Assembly (NCBI GenBank): GCA_029260015.1
Contig: JAJDEB010000023.1
Span: 543,457-607,456 of the forward strand
DNA length: 64,000 nt
Source of the DNA: Phycisphaerae bacterium
GTDB taxonomy: Bacteria > Planctomycetota > Phycisphaerae > UBA1845
Reading direction: 5' to 3'
How positions within the stretch are numbered: position 1 is the first letter of the stretch; each line of letters opens with the position of its first letter. The translations under genes were made by a program, and so were the position numbers. Below are positions 44,544 to 54,124 of this stretch, in pieces. Below the pieces are notes generated by a model that saw only the letters and a list, made by a program, of their open reading frames with translations, ran no database searches and was not told where the DNA came from.

Positions 44544-45818
44544 TCACTTCCCAGCCAATAGCGCTTCGCCTGCATCTGGTTCAGGTATCCCCAATGACTC
44601 CCGCGCCCAACGCTTTGAAACGTCCACCCCCAACCGGTTCACCGCCGCATCCAACACCGACGTCAACTCATTCAAATCGCGAGGCCCAGCCACCTGCCGT
44701 TGAAAGAACGGCACCGGCGCATCAGGCCCAAAACGCACCCGCGCCATCGGCCCCAAAATATCTCGCCGCACCGTCCGCGCTTCCTTCCGCAAATCATTCG
44801 CCCGCAAATCCTTACGCACCTGCTCGTGAATCTTCGTAGCCCCAAACGAACCGCCCAAACCCGGCGTCTCCGTCGTCAACGTCTGCCCAAGCCACGCCTT
44901 ACTCATCTCGCGATTGAGAAAATCAATCAATCCGCCATAAGGCGCTGGCGCTTTACCCTGACCGGCTTCGATGAATTGCAACTCCACCGCCCGACTGAAA
45001 ATGCCGGCTGCATTGCTTCCCAGCGACTCCAGCATCTTCAGCATTTCGCGCTTTTCCTCAGGCGTAATCGATTGGTCATACCGCGCGATGCGCACCGGCA
45101 TCCCGAAGATTTCCGCAAAGATCATCCAATCCTTCAGCGCCAGATTTTTCGCCAGGAATGAAAGCGCCGTCACCCGCAGCAACCCGCCCCGACTCGGATG
45201 CCCACTCACACTGTGCGGCGTATGCACCACAAACTTGTTCGCTGCCAACGCGATCCCGTCAATGTCATGGTCCGTCATCAAGATGCGCGGCTTGTCGAAG
45301 TCATCAAACACAATCCGCCCAAAATCAACCGGCACCAAATCAACCAGCCCGATCCCGTCATCAACGCGATCCCAAACCAATTCGCCAATCGCGATATTGC
45401 GCCCAAGCGCCAAAGATAAATGTTCAAGCATGTCGTCAAATGCTCCCAACGTTTTGAGCACGCTACGACAATAGTCAGCCACCTCATCCGCCCGCACCCG
45501 ATCCACGTTCTCAAGCACGTCGGCTGCACTGACAATCCGCCATTCCAAACCAGTCAGCGCCAATCGCCGCTTGTTCGCCACCGCATACAAGTGTGGGTCT
45601 TTCTCTTCCATCTCTTCATAAAGCTGCATCGCCTGCGAAAGCGAACCGGCATCGGCTTCATGTAAAATATTCACCAATCGCGACGGCGTCAGGCCCGTCG
45701 AAGGATAGTCACGAACACTGTCCTCGCGCCGCGGCGATAAGAGTCGGCCAACCGGCGCACTCCCTTCACCACCATCACCCGCTATCCGATTCACCATCCG
45801 CGTCATCCAACGTTTCAT
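44544..45818 (-). CDS. Portal protein, Mu gp29-like (DUF935)
   Basis: The 424-residue protein matches the DUF935 family: LYAVANKRRLALTGLEW-type helix, ALGRNIAIGELVWDRVDDGIGLV, KFVVHTPHSVSGHPSRGGLLRVTALSFLAKNLALKDWMIFAEIFGMPVRIARYD and AVELQFIEAGQGKAP. Portals form the dodecameric DNA channel at the capsid vertex. ATG with GGAGGGA upstream. Direct neighbour of terminase, in the order of Mu (gp28-gp29). Confidence 0.9.
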   Translation of the reverse strand: MKRWMTRMVNRIAGDGGEGSAPVGRLLSPRREDSVRDYPSTGLTPSRLVNILHEADAGSLSQAMQLYEEMEEKDPHLYAVANKRRLALTGLEWRIVSAADVLENVDRVRADEVADYCRSVLKTLGAFDDMLEHLSLALGRNIAIGELVWDRVDDGIGLVDLVPVDFGRIVFDDFDKPRILMTDHDIDGIALAANKFVVHTPHSVSGHPSRGGLLRVTALSFLAKNLALKDWMIFAEIFGMPVRIARYDQSITPEEKREMLKMLESLGSNAAGIFSRAVELQFIEAGQGKAPAPYGGLIDFLNREMSKAWLGQTLTTETPGLGGSFGATKIHEQVRKDLRANDLRKEARTVRRDILGPMARVRFGPDAPVPFFQRQVAGPRDLNELTSVLDAAVNRLGVDVSKRWARESLGIPEPDAGEALLAGK

Positions 45819-45851
45819 CGTTCGCTTCCCTCCAATCGATACCAGCTACGC

Positions 45852-47252
45852 CTACCAAATCCCGCGCCGGTCATATTTCAACGGGCGAGTCGTCATCGAT
45901 TCCGCCGCACCCGGATCGTCAGCCGCCGCGTACACCGCCAGCGCTGCCGCCCAAAATCGATCCGCGTGATGCCCCTCGCGCCGCGACGAATCCAACACTA
46001 TCCGACCACTCGGACTGACCCGCCGCTCCAAACTGTGCCAATCATTACGAATCGCTTCATCAGGCGGAATCCGAATCGCCCGATCCTCAACCGCTATCCG
46101 CAGCCGCGACGCCAATTCCGTCTTCAGACCAGCCGTAAACGTCACGCACTCAACCTTGTGCCGGCCAAAATCTTCCTGGGCAGACTCTGCCAACTGCATC
46201 CCAAGCCCGCCCGCATCCACACAACACTTCCGCACATGACGCAGCGACAACACTTTTGCAATCTGCTCGGCTTGATTGCGAAACGTCTCACCGCGCAATT
46301 CAATGACACGACGTGTCACCAATGCCTCACCTCGGCGTGCAACCACCCACACCACCGTCAGATCATGCTTACGACCTATATCGATACCGACAAACAGATC
46401 TTCCTTCTCTGCGGCTAACACCGACACCGGCGTATTGCGATCCAGCGCCGCATCCTCACACGCGCTGATCTGCGCGTGCGTCAGAAACGCCGTGCTCTCA
46501 TCAATAAACTCGCAGAGAAATTCCTGCCGAAAGAGTTGCTCGTCGCCCATGCTGCGACGCAGTTGATCAATATCAACATCCAATCCCTGCGCGATCGCAT
46601 CGGGAAGCGCCACCGTCGAATGTCCAAATTCCGGATTCTCGCGAAGCCGCGCGAACGTGTTCTTGATCCCCTTCGGCGTAGACGCCACATCCAACTCGCC
46701 GTCACCGCGCAAAAGCGTCGGAAACATCGCCGCCCAAATCTCGCGGTCCTCCGCATGCATCGCGAACTCATCGAGAAACAAGTCGCCCGAGAACCCCCGC
46801 GCCGTCTGCGGATTCGCCGGCAACCCAATGACGTTCACCCCACCCGGCAAACGAAGCTCCAACTGCTTGAACGAAGTCTCCGAAAAATAATCGCAATCCA
46901 CCCATTCCGTCGCGATCTTCAACACCTGACAGTGCTGCCGCGCCTTGGCCATCAATTCCCGGCTCTGCCGCTCCCCAGCCGACAAAAAAACCTGCGTCCG
47001 CCGTCGCAAAATCCCCCGCAAAACCCGCCGCAGCGACTTCGTAAAGCTCTTACCCGTCTGCCGAGACCAGCAATTCCAGCGAAACCGATCGCCACTCTCG
47101 ACGTCTTCCCGCTGATAAGCCAGAAGCGGCACAAAGCATTTCGCCGAAGCAGGGACCGTCGGCGTATCGTCGATTTTCTCCGCCCCACCCAATTCAGATT
47201 CAATCCCGCCTGACACAATCGCGACAACTCTACCCACGTATTCAATGGCCAT
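45852..47252 (-). CDS. Terminase large subunit, Mu gp28-like
   Basis: The 466-residue protein has an ATPase with Walker A WSRQTGKSFTKSL and Walker B-like SGDLFLDEFAMHAEDREIW, followed by coupling motif ASTPKGIKN and a nuclease domain with acidic residues in FVGIDIGRKHDLTVVWVV and KCCVDAGGLGMQLAE. That is the standard terminase layout: ATPase about 45-250, nuclease about 275-450. The ATG at 47250-47252 (MAIEYVGRVV) is used; eight codons upstream is an alternative. It is the first gene of the block, and no small terminase gene is visible before it. Confidence 0.9.
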   Translation of the reverse strand: MAIEYVGRVVAIVSGGIESELGGAEKIDDTPTVPASAKCFVPLLAYQREDVESGDRFRWNCWSRQTGKSFTKSLRRVLRGILRRRTQVFLSAGERQSRELMAKARQHCQVLKIATEWVDCDYFSETSFKQLELRLPGGVNVIGLPANPQTARGFSGDLFLDEFAMHAEDREIWAAMFPTLLRGDGELDVASTPKGIKNTFARLRENPEFGHSTVALPDAIAQGLDVDIDQLRRSMGDEQLFRQEFLCEFIDESTAFLTHAQISACEDAALDRNTPVSVLAAEKEDLFVGIDIGRKHDLTVVWVVARRGEALVTRRVIELRGETFRNQAEQIAKVLSLRHVRKCCVDAGGLGMQLAESAQEDFGRHKVECVTFTAGLKTELASRLRIAVEDRAIRIPPDEAIRNDWHSLERRVSPSGRIVLDSSRREGHHADRFWAAALAVYAAADDPGAAESMTTRPLKYDRRGIW

Positions 47253-47326
47253 AACTTGCGGCGCGCTACACAATCAAACTCCCGCTTGCCAACATCTGAC
47301 CAGACCGGTACAAACGTCAGCCAATC

Positions 47327-49630
47327 ATGAAAACCACCACACATCTTGCCATCCTGAGTTTGGTCGCAACGTCGATCTTTGGAATGGTGCCATCGCAAGT
47401 CCGCGCCGGTGTCGCCGATGGGCAGTGGCTCATCGATTACGGCCGGGCACATGGCATCGCAGCCACCAACCCGCAACCCGCCGACGCCGAGTTCATCCTC
47501 GTCTGGCTCGACGCTGCCACGGAACTTTCGCCCGAACTATGGGAAGCCTATCGCTGGCGTTCAGATTTGCTGTCGCGACTCAACCGCGAAGACGACGCCA
47601 TCGAAAACCTGAAACGCTACTGCGCCGAGAAACCGCAAGACGCACCGGCACTGCTCACACTGTTCAACGTTCAACTTGCCGACCTGCAGAAACTCGAAGA
47701 CCGCATCGACCTTTGCAATGCGTATCTCAGTCGCCCCAACATTCCGTCAGACGCAGCCAGCGAAATCCAACTCCACATCGCCACCCTCAACGAAGGCCAA
47801 GGCGATCGCGACTCAGCGTTGACCCACACACGAAAAGCCATCGATCTCGCACCGCACAACCTGTCAGCCCTTCTATTCCTCGCCGAACTTGAAGACCGCC
47901 CAAACAATCCAGAAACGCAGGTCGATCTCTTGCTAAAATCGCTTGCGATCGACCCGGCATCACCGCAGCTTCCGTGGCAGTTAGCCACGTATCTCAGACA
48001 ACTGGGCTTGCAAGATGACGCCATGAGCTGGCTTCAAATCGCTACGGACAACTGGTCGCGGGCAACCAACAATCAACCGCCACCACCGGCATTGCTGACA
48101 GATATCGCCAAAATCCACTTGAAACAAGGCATTTCCGCCCAAGCCATCGCATCCGCCCAGGATGTTCTAAGCATCGATCCGCAATTTGCGCCAGCATCAT
48201 TTGTCATCATCCGCGCCGCACGAAAACTGGGCCGTACCGAACTTGCCGACTCCGAATCCAGCAAACTCACCAACCGATTCCGCCAGTGGGAAACCAACAC
48301 TTACCGTGCCGATGCAACCACCTGCGAGACCATCGCCCAATACTTTCTAAGCGTTCAACCCGACGCCCAACGCGCAGTGCGCTACGCAGAGCTAGCCGTT
48401 CAAAAAGACTCAGCAAACCAGCAATACCGCGCACTGCTCGCACAAAGTTATGTCGCCGCAAACTTGAACACCGAAGCGCTGCGAACTTTTAAACAAATCG
48501 CAACACTCGATGCCCAGTCAGCAATCGCGCTTGCTCGCACACAAAACGCAAACGGAGATCAAAGCGCCGCCATCGAAACGCTGAAGTCCGCAGCCAGCCA
48601 ACCGACCGAACACCGCGACGAAATCAAACACGAACTCGAATTGCTAAATGCTCCAATTCCGCCCGCGCCAGACTTGTCAGCCACCCGCGCGATCCTCAAC
48701 GCATTTGACAAGTTCCCCTTAACATTCGCAGACGCCCCAACCCAATTCATCGACTTCCACGCCCAACTCAGCAGCAACACGTGCAAGTTCGGCGAACCGC
48801 TGGTGGCCACCATCACCCTTAAAAACAAGGGCAAGAATGATATCGTCCTCGGCAGCAATCGAATGCTGAACCCCCAGGTGACGGTATCTTTGCTCTCAGA
48901 TTCGCGACTCGACCCCACGCTCGAAAACTATTTAACCATCGACATTCCCGGCGAAGCCCTCCTTAAACCGGGCGAAACACGCAGCGTCGAACATTCATTG
49001 ACGCAATCGGCTGGCCATGTCTTCCTAACATCTCAACCGCAGCGACGCATCGATCTAAAAGCGCGATTCACCCTCGACCCGATCATCAGCGAAAACGGTT
49101 CGATCATTTCGCGCTACCCAAGCATCCAACCCGTTGACGCAACCTTCATGCGAACGCCTGTCGATGCATCAGAGGACGGCTTGGCGAAACTCCGAAAGCA
49201 ACTCGTCACCGACGCCGCGTCCGAACGACTCATCGCAACCGAAGCATTCATCGCCTTGATCCTCGAACGCTTCGACTCGATGAAATCCAAACCGCACATC
49301 TACCACGCTCTGCCGATCGACGTTCAAGCACTGTCAGCCGACGCTATCACAACCCTTCGCGACCCCGACCCATTCGTCCGCGCCCGCTCGCTTGCAGCAC
49401 TAACGCGTCTACCGATCTACCCAAGCACCATCCAAGCTGCCACACCGCTTATCTCCGATGCCCATTGGCTCCCACGCCTCCTCGCTGTCGAATATTTCGC
49501 TAAGAAGCAAGGCCCCGTTTTCCTGCCCGTACTCGAACGCATGACCAATGACCCCCACACCATCGTCTCCCGGCTCGCGACCCTATACCGCGACCAAGCC
49601 AAGGCGTTCAAACCAAGCCGCCGCCCCTAA
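47327..49630 (+). CDS. Exported TPR protein with C-terminal HEAT-like part
   Basis: The 767-residue protein has a signal peptide (about 1-27, ending QVRAGVADG). At least eight TPR-like units occupy about 55-440 (DDAIENLKRYCAEKPQDAPALL, DSALTHTRKAIDLAPHNLSALLFLAEL). A beta-rich region follows (about 470-600, VATITLKNKGKNDIVLGSNRML), resembling Ig-like/CARDB-type domains. The end (about 630-765) has HEAT-like pairs of helices (RARSLAALTRLP, LLAVEYFAKKQGPVFLPVLERM). This is an extracytoplasmic scaffold of unknown partner. It is divergent from the terminase gene, with only 74 bases between. Confidence 0.8.
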   Translation: MKTTTHLAILSLVATSIFGMVPSQVRAGVADGQWLIDYGRAHGIAATNPQPADAEFILVWLDAATELSPELWEAYRWRSDLLSRLNREDDAIENLKRYCAEKPQDAPALLTLFNVQLADLQKLEDRIDLCNAYLSRPNIPSDAASEIQLHIATLNEGQGDRDSALTHTRKAIDLAPHNLSALLFLAELEDRPNNPETQVDLLLKSLAIDPASPQLPWQLATYLRQLGLQDDAMSWLQIATDNWSRATNNQPPPPALLTDIAKIHLKQGISAQAIASAQDVLSIDPQFAPASFVIIRAARKLGRTELADSESSKLTNRFRQWETNTYRADATTCETIAQYFLSVQPDAQRAVRYAELAVQKDSANQQYRALLAQSYVAANLNTEALRTFKQIATLDAQSAIALARTQNANGDQSAAIETLKSAASQPTEHRDEIKHELELLNAPIPPAPDLSATRAILNAFDKFPLTFADAPTQFIDFHAQLSSNTCKFGEPLVATITLKNKGKNDIVLGSNRMLNPQVTVSLLSDSRLDPTLENYLTIDIPGEALLKPGETRSVEHSLTQSAGHVFLTSQPQRRIDLKARFTLDPIISENGSIISRYPSIQPVDATFMRTPVDASEDGLAKLRKQLVTDAASERLIATEAFIALILERFDSMKSKPHIYHALPIDVQALSADAITTLRDPDPFVRARSLAALTRLPIYPSTIQAATPLISDAHWLPRLLAVEYFAKKQGPVFLPVLERMTNDPHTIVSRLATLYRDQAKAFKPSRRP

Positions 49631-49738
49631 GCCACGATCCACGCTGATGCCATTGCATCTAGCCCCAACTTCTGCCAAACTGCCCTTTTAGACGCAAAGC
49701 GAATTAAATCCGAAATCCGGATCATTTAGAGGGTTATC

Positions 49739-50656
49739 GTGGAAAATCGAGGCCACCTGCTCACTGAAACGCAGAATCCGCGGTCGCAGCACATCGATCG
49801 TCTGTCGATCGCAGAAGCCTTCGACGTGATGAACGGCGAAGACGCCACCATCGCCCGCGCCATCGCCGACGCCCGCGACGATATCTGCAAAGCCATCGAA
49901 TTCGTCGTCCACGCATTCAAAAATGGGGGCCGCCTCATCTACGTCGGCGCAGGTACCAGTGGACGCCTCGGCGTACTCGACGCTTCCGAATGCCCTCCGA
50001 CGTTTCTCTCTGATCCCAACATGGTGCAGGGCATCATCGCCGGCGGACACACCGCACTGACGCAAGCCGTCGAAGGCGCAGAAGACTATCCCGAAGACGG
50101 AGCAACCGCCGTCGATGAAAAAAACGTCGGGCCCAATGACGTCGTATTCGGAATCACCACCGGTGGAACAACGCCATACGTTCACGGCGCAGTGAACCGC
50201 GCCAAGGAACGCGGCGCAAAAACCGTATTCTTCGGATGCGTTACCGGCGAACACGTTTCCGATTCAACCGACGTATCCATCCGAGTACTCGTCGGCCCGG
50301 AAATTGTCACCGGCAGCACGCGACTAAAAGCCGGAACCGCCACCAAGATCGTGCTCAACATGATCACCACGATCAGCATGATCCGCATCGGCAAGGTCTA
50401 CGGAAACCTGATGGTCGACGTCAACACCAAAGCCAACAAGAAACTCGTCGATCGCGGCACAAGACAAATTCAAACCATCACCGGCCTAGACCGCGAAACC
50501 GCGCATGCCCTGCTCGAACGCAGCGACGGACACGTCAAGTGCGCTCTGGTCATGCACGCAAAACAAACCGATCTCGAAACAGCCCGCCGCTTGCTGAAAG
50601 AACACGACGGCCAACTGTCAACGATCCTGGACGCTAAAACGGACGAAAGCAATTGA
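49739..50656 (+). CDS. murQ: N-acetylmuramic acid 6-phosphate etherase
   Basis: The 305-residue protein matches MurQ over its length: TETQNPRSQHIDRLSIAEAFDVMNGED, GRLIYVGAGTSGRLGVLDASECPPTF (SIS fold with catalytic Glu in the ASECPPT run), GIIAGG, then VFGITTGGTTPYVHGAV and TATKIVLNMITTISMIRIGKVYGNLMVDV. It cleaves the D-lactyl ether of MurNAc-6-phosphate to give GlcNAc-6-phosphate in cell-wall recycling. GTG start (49739) with GAGGG about 7 bases upstream. Its stop overlaps the start of the symporter gene, so the two are coupled. Confidence 0.95.
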   Translation: MENRGHLLTETQNPRSQHIDRLSIAEAFDVMNGEDATIARAIADARDDICKAIEFVVHAFKNGGRLIYVGAGTSGRLGVLDASECPPTFLSDPNMVQGIIAGGHTALTQAVEGAEDYPEDGATAVDEKNVGPNDVVFGITTGGTTPYVHGAVNRAKERGAKTVFFGCVTGEHVSDSTDVSIRVLVGPEIVTGSTRLKAGTATKIVLNMITTISMIRIGKVYGNLMVDVNTKANKKLVDRGTRQIQTITGLDRETAHALLERSDGHVKCALVMHAKQTDLETARRLLKEHDGQLSTILDAKTDESN

Positions 50657-52542
50657 CCGAAGGACTCCTCGCATCTCTAGGTGGTAGTTTCTCCATATGG
50701 GATTGGGGCGTGGTCATCGCCTACTTCGCTGTGACGACCTACATCGGTCACAGACTCGCCGGCAAGCAAGCCACGATGCGCGACTTCTTTCTCGGCGGTC
50801 GCAAGCTACCATGGTATGCGGTCAGCGGTTCGATCATCGCCACCGAAATCAGCGCCGTCACATTCATCGGCGTACCAGCCGGTGTATACCTCGCGGGCGG
50901 CAACTTCACCTACCTGCAATTGGGTGTCTTCGGAACATTCTTCGCGCGAATCATTGTGGGATTCGTCCTCGTGCCAGCGTACTACCGACGCGAAATCTAC
51001 AGTCCGTACGACTACATGGGCAACAAACTCGGGAATGTCGCCCGTTCCGCAAGCACAGTTCTATTTAGCATCGGCGGCGTGTTGGCCCAATCGGCAAGGG
51101 TCTACCTAACCGCACTCATTCTCCAAGTCGTCATGAGCGACGAATTAGAATGGCTCGCCAGCGCAACCGGCGTGTCGTCTTTGGCGTGGGCCGTTGTGAT
51201 GATCGGTACAATCGCAGTCGTCTGGACGTTGATGGGAGGCATCTCCACCGTCATCTGGACCGACTTGATGCTGTTTCTCGTCTTCGTCATTGGAGCGATC
51301 TCCGCATTCATCACCATCTGCTACAACCTCGACGGCGGCTGGAATGAGTTCGTCGAAGTCGGAAAGGAAGCCGGTAAATTCCAATTCTGGGATTTCAGCA
51401 CCGCCTTCACCAAACCCTACACCATCTGGGCAGCCATCATTGCTAGCACATGGGGAAGCTTGGGCATTTACGGAACCGATCAACTCATCGCCCAGCGCAT
51501 GTTCTGCTGCAAGTCTGAGAAAGCTGCTCGATGGGCCATCATCACCAGCACTGCCAGCCAATTCGTCACGCTCACAGTCCTAATGGTTGGCGCCGGACTC
51601 TACGCCTACTACCGCGCTAATCCGCTCCAAGGCGGCGCCCTCGAACTCTATCAACAAAACTCCGACAACATCTTCCCCATCTTCATCATCACGACGCTGC
51701 CCGTCGGTATGAAGGGGCTGATCATCGCGGGGATCTTTGCAGCCGCCATCAGCAGCCTCGACTCCATCATGGCCGCCTTCAGTCAAACCCTGATGTCCGC
51801 GTTTTATCTTCCGATGCGGCAACGCAAACTCGCCGAACAGCAAGCCGGAACATTCAACCACGGCATCGATGAAGAACACGAAGAGGCTCGCAACGTCCGC
51901 GTTTCCAGAATCATGATCTTCTGTTCAGCGATTCTCCTCTGTGCGATGGCCTTCGTCGTGGATTACGTGCGTCAGTACTACGATGGAATCCTGAACCTCG
52001 CCCTGGCGCTCGCGAGCTACGCAAGTGGCGGACTGTTCGCTGGATTCGCCCTCGCGTTCCTCCCGATCAAAATCGACGGACGCGGTTTCGCATGGTCGTC
52101 CATCCTAAGCGTCTTTACCGTATTCGCCCTCGTCTGGCATCAACCGTGGGCACAGAAAGTCTGCATGACCGCCGCTGGAATCATGCTCGCCAATTGGTTT
52201 TTGCAGTTCGTTGTCAACAAATCTGAACGCCGAACGAGACAACGAATACTTCCGTCGTTCGTGCAGACGATCATATTGATGGCTGGCTTGGCGATGATGA
52301 TTTCAGTCTGCGTCTATGGCCACTTTGGTGCCAAACAAAATAACAGTGAAGAAATATTCACCATCCTTGCCGGGCCGTGGTATTCGCCCCTCGAATCTTT
52401 CTTCGCACTCGAATCCGAATTGAAAAACTCTGAAATCATATTCACCGTACTCGCCTGGCCGTGGTACTCACCCATCGGCAGCATCGTCGCCTTCGTCTGG
52501 GGATACCTGCTCGCCAATCGAAAAAACGAAGCCTCATCGTGA
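50653..52542 (+). CDS. Sodium:solute symporter (SSS family)
   Basis: The 629-residue protein has about 13 TM helices and the SSS signature features: WGVVIAYFAVTTYIGH at the start, FLGGRKLPWYAVSGSIIATEISAVTFIGVPAGVYLAGGNF, and GLIIAGIFAAAISSLDSIMAAFSQTLMSAF. The start is TTG (50653), overlapping the murQ stop (TTGA). It probably imports a sugar or sugar acid that murQ or the downstream hydrolase handles, such as a MurNAc or sialic-acid-like compound; this is inferred from the operon. A duplicated-looking run near the end (FTILAGPWYSPLES and FTVLAWPWYSPIGS) is unusual for the family. Confidence 0.9.
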   Translation: MTEGLLASLGGSFSIWDWGVVIAYFAVTTYIGHRLAGKQATMRDFFLGGRKLPWYAVSGSIIATEISAVTFIGVPAGVYLAGGNFTYLQLGVFGTFFARIIVGFVLVPAYYRREIYSPYDYMGNKLGNVARSASTVLFSIGGVLAQSARVYLTALILQVVMSDELEWLASATGVSSLAWAVVMIGTIAVVWTLMGGISTVIWTDLMLFLVFVIGAISAFITICYNLDGGWNEFVEVGKEAGKFQFWDFSTAFTKPYTIWAAIIASTWGSLGIYGTDQLIAQRMFCCKSEKAARWAIITSTASQFVTLTVLMVGAGLYAYYRANPLQGGALELYQQNSDNIFPIFIITTLPVGMKGLIIAGIFAAAISSLDSIMAAFSQTLMSAFYLPMRQRKLAEQQAGTFNHGIDEEHEEARNVRVSRIMIFCSAILLCAMAFVVDYVRQYYDGILNLALALASYASGGLFAGFALAFLPIKIDGRGFAWSSILSVFTVFALVWHQPWAQKVCMTAAGIMLANWFLQFVVNKSERRTRQRILPSFVQTIILMAGLAMMISVCVYGHFGAKQNNSEEIFTILAGPWYSPLESFFALESELKNSEIIFTVLAWPWYSPIGSIVAFVWGYLLANRKNEASS

Positions 52543-52619
52543 CAGCGACTCACGCAATACAAAACCGTCAGCCGATTAAACCAAACGGATAACCCAACCA
52601 CGTTTCAGAAGAACAAACC

Positions 52620-53882
52620 ATGACCCACAAACACGCCAACCAACTTCGCACCGTCGCACTGACCCTGATCGCAACCGTCACACTGGTCATGACCAGCGGT
52701 TGCGCTTGGTTCAAAAAAGACACGATCCAACCGAAACCCTCAAAGCCTTCAATGAAGGAACCGATACGCGCCATCTGGGTCACCCGCTACGACTACAAAA
52801 CCGCCGACGACGTGCGCCGCATCATCGACAACTGCGCCCGCGGCGGTTTCAACACGGTACTCTTCCAGGTGCGCGGTAACGGAACCGTCTCGTACCCATC
52901 CAAACTCGAACCCTGGGCCGAACAGTTCAACTACGAGTCGCCCGGTTACGACCCGCTCGCACTCGCCATCGAGGAAGCCCACAAACGCGGCCTAATGCTG
53001 CAAGCCTGGGTTAACGTCATGCCCGCATGGAAAGGCCCCGACCAACCCGGCATTCGTAACCAGCTATACTTCAAACATCCCGATTGGTTCTGGTATGACC
53101 AAAGCGGCACCCGGCAACCGCTCAACCACACTGTCGGCGGTAAATCGCGCGGCTGGTATGTAAGCCTCAACCCATGCCTGCCCGAAGTCCGCGAATACCT
53201 CGTCGCCGTCTTCCACGACCTCGTCGCCCGTTACGACATCGACGGGCTGCACATGGACTACATTCGCTTCCCCAACGAATCGGTTGTCCCAGGCGAGAAG
53301 ATCCCCGACTATCCGCGCGATGCACGCACGCTCGCCCTATATCACAAAACCACCGGCATGAACCCAGATCAAGACCCGGCTGCGTGGAAACAATGGCGCA
53401 CCAATCAGGTCAACCAACTCGTCGCCGACGTCTATCGAATGGTGCAAGACACGCGCCCCAGCGCAGTGCTAAGCGCAGCCGTCGGCTCCGTTCCCGCGAG
53501 AGGCCTCACTCATCATCAAGACGGTCTGCGCTGGATGACCGACGGGATCATCGATCAGGTCTATCTGATGAACTACACCGACAGCGTTCCGAAATTCGCC
53601 CAGCGCTTCGCACCATGGATGAATAGCGAAAGCGACACTGCAGTCGTTCCCGGACTGGGTATTCGCCAGCAACTCGAGGCCAAGCACGGTGCCGACATTG
53701 CCGTCGCCCAGATCGACGTCGCCGTCAACTCCGTCAAACACTTCGCGGTCTTCGCATACTCAGGCATTTTCGATTCAAACAACAACGTACTGACCAGGCA
53801 ATCCGACCCAGAACATCAAAAACGCGTCATCCGGCAGGAAACGATTCTCCCCAAAATCCGATCCCTCGCCCGAAAGCGCTAA
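52620..53882 (+). CDS. GHL10/family 10-like glycosyl hydrolase lipoprotein
   Basis: The 420-residue protein has a lipoprotein signal (TLIATVTLVMTSGC). The mature part matches the GHL10 (DUF187/YngK-like) family: IRAIWVTRYDYKTADDVRRIIDNCARGGFNTVLFQVRGNG, LMLQAWVNVMPAWKG, DIDGLHMDYIRFPNES and WMTDGIIDQVYLMNYTDS. The last three carry the acidic residues expected in a TIM-barrel active site. It probably acts on glycans in the cell envelope and feeds sugars to the symporter and murQ genes just upstream, which are in the same direction. Confidence 0.88.
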   Translation: MTHKHANQLRTVALTLIATVTLVMTSGCAWFKKDTIQPKPSKPSMKEPIRAIWVTRYDYKTADDVRRIIDNCARGGFNTVLFQVRGNGTVSYPSKLEPWAEQFNYESPGYDPLALAIEEAHKRGLMLQAWVNVMPAWKGPDQPGIRNQLYFKHPDWFWYDQSGTRQPLNHTVGGKSRGWYVSLNPCLPEVREYLVAVFHDLVARYDIDGLHMDYIRFPNESVVPGEKIPDYPRDARTLALYHKTTGMNPDQDPAAWKQWRTNQVNQLVADVYRMVQDTRPSAVLSAAVGSVPARGLTHHQDGLRWMTDGIIDQVYLMNYTDSVPKFAQRFAPWMNSESDTAVVPGLGIRQQLEAKHGADIAVAQIDVAVNSVKHFAVFAYSGIFDSNNNVLTRQSDPEHQKRVIRQETILPKIRSLARKR

Positions 53883-53897
53883 CCTCACGTCTCGTAG

Positions 53898-53914
53898 GGT
53901 CCGCTGTGCGGACC
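53898..53914. repeat. Short palindrome GGTCCGC-TGT-GCGGACC
   Basis: A perfect 7-bp inverted repeat with a 3-base loop lies 15 bases after the GHL10 gene stop. No T-run follows, so it is not a standard terminator. Hairpins of this sequence type are often dispersed repeats in planctomycete and proteobacterial genomes; only this copy is visible here. Confidence 0.5.
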
Positions 53915-54124
53915 AATTTCAAAATTGATGGCCCACACCCCAGACCCGACAAGGCTGTTTTCCCCGATAAATCACCCGAAACAGGGGGCCTTTCCCACTT
54001 GCCTCGCCCTCCGTACTATCCGACATATCAAATGGGTTCAGACCGAAATGGACGCACGCCGACCAAGAATCCCGATTCGACCGGACGGCTGGGGAAGCAT
54101 ACATTTCCCCGGAGAATGACCACG

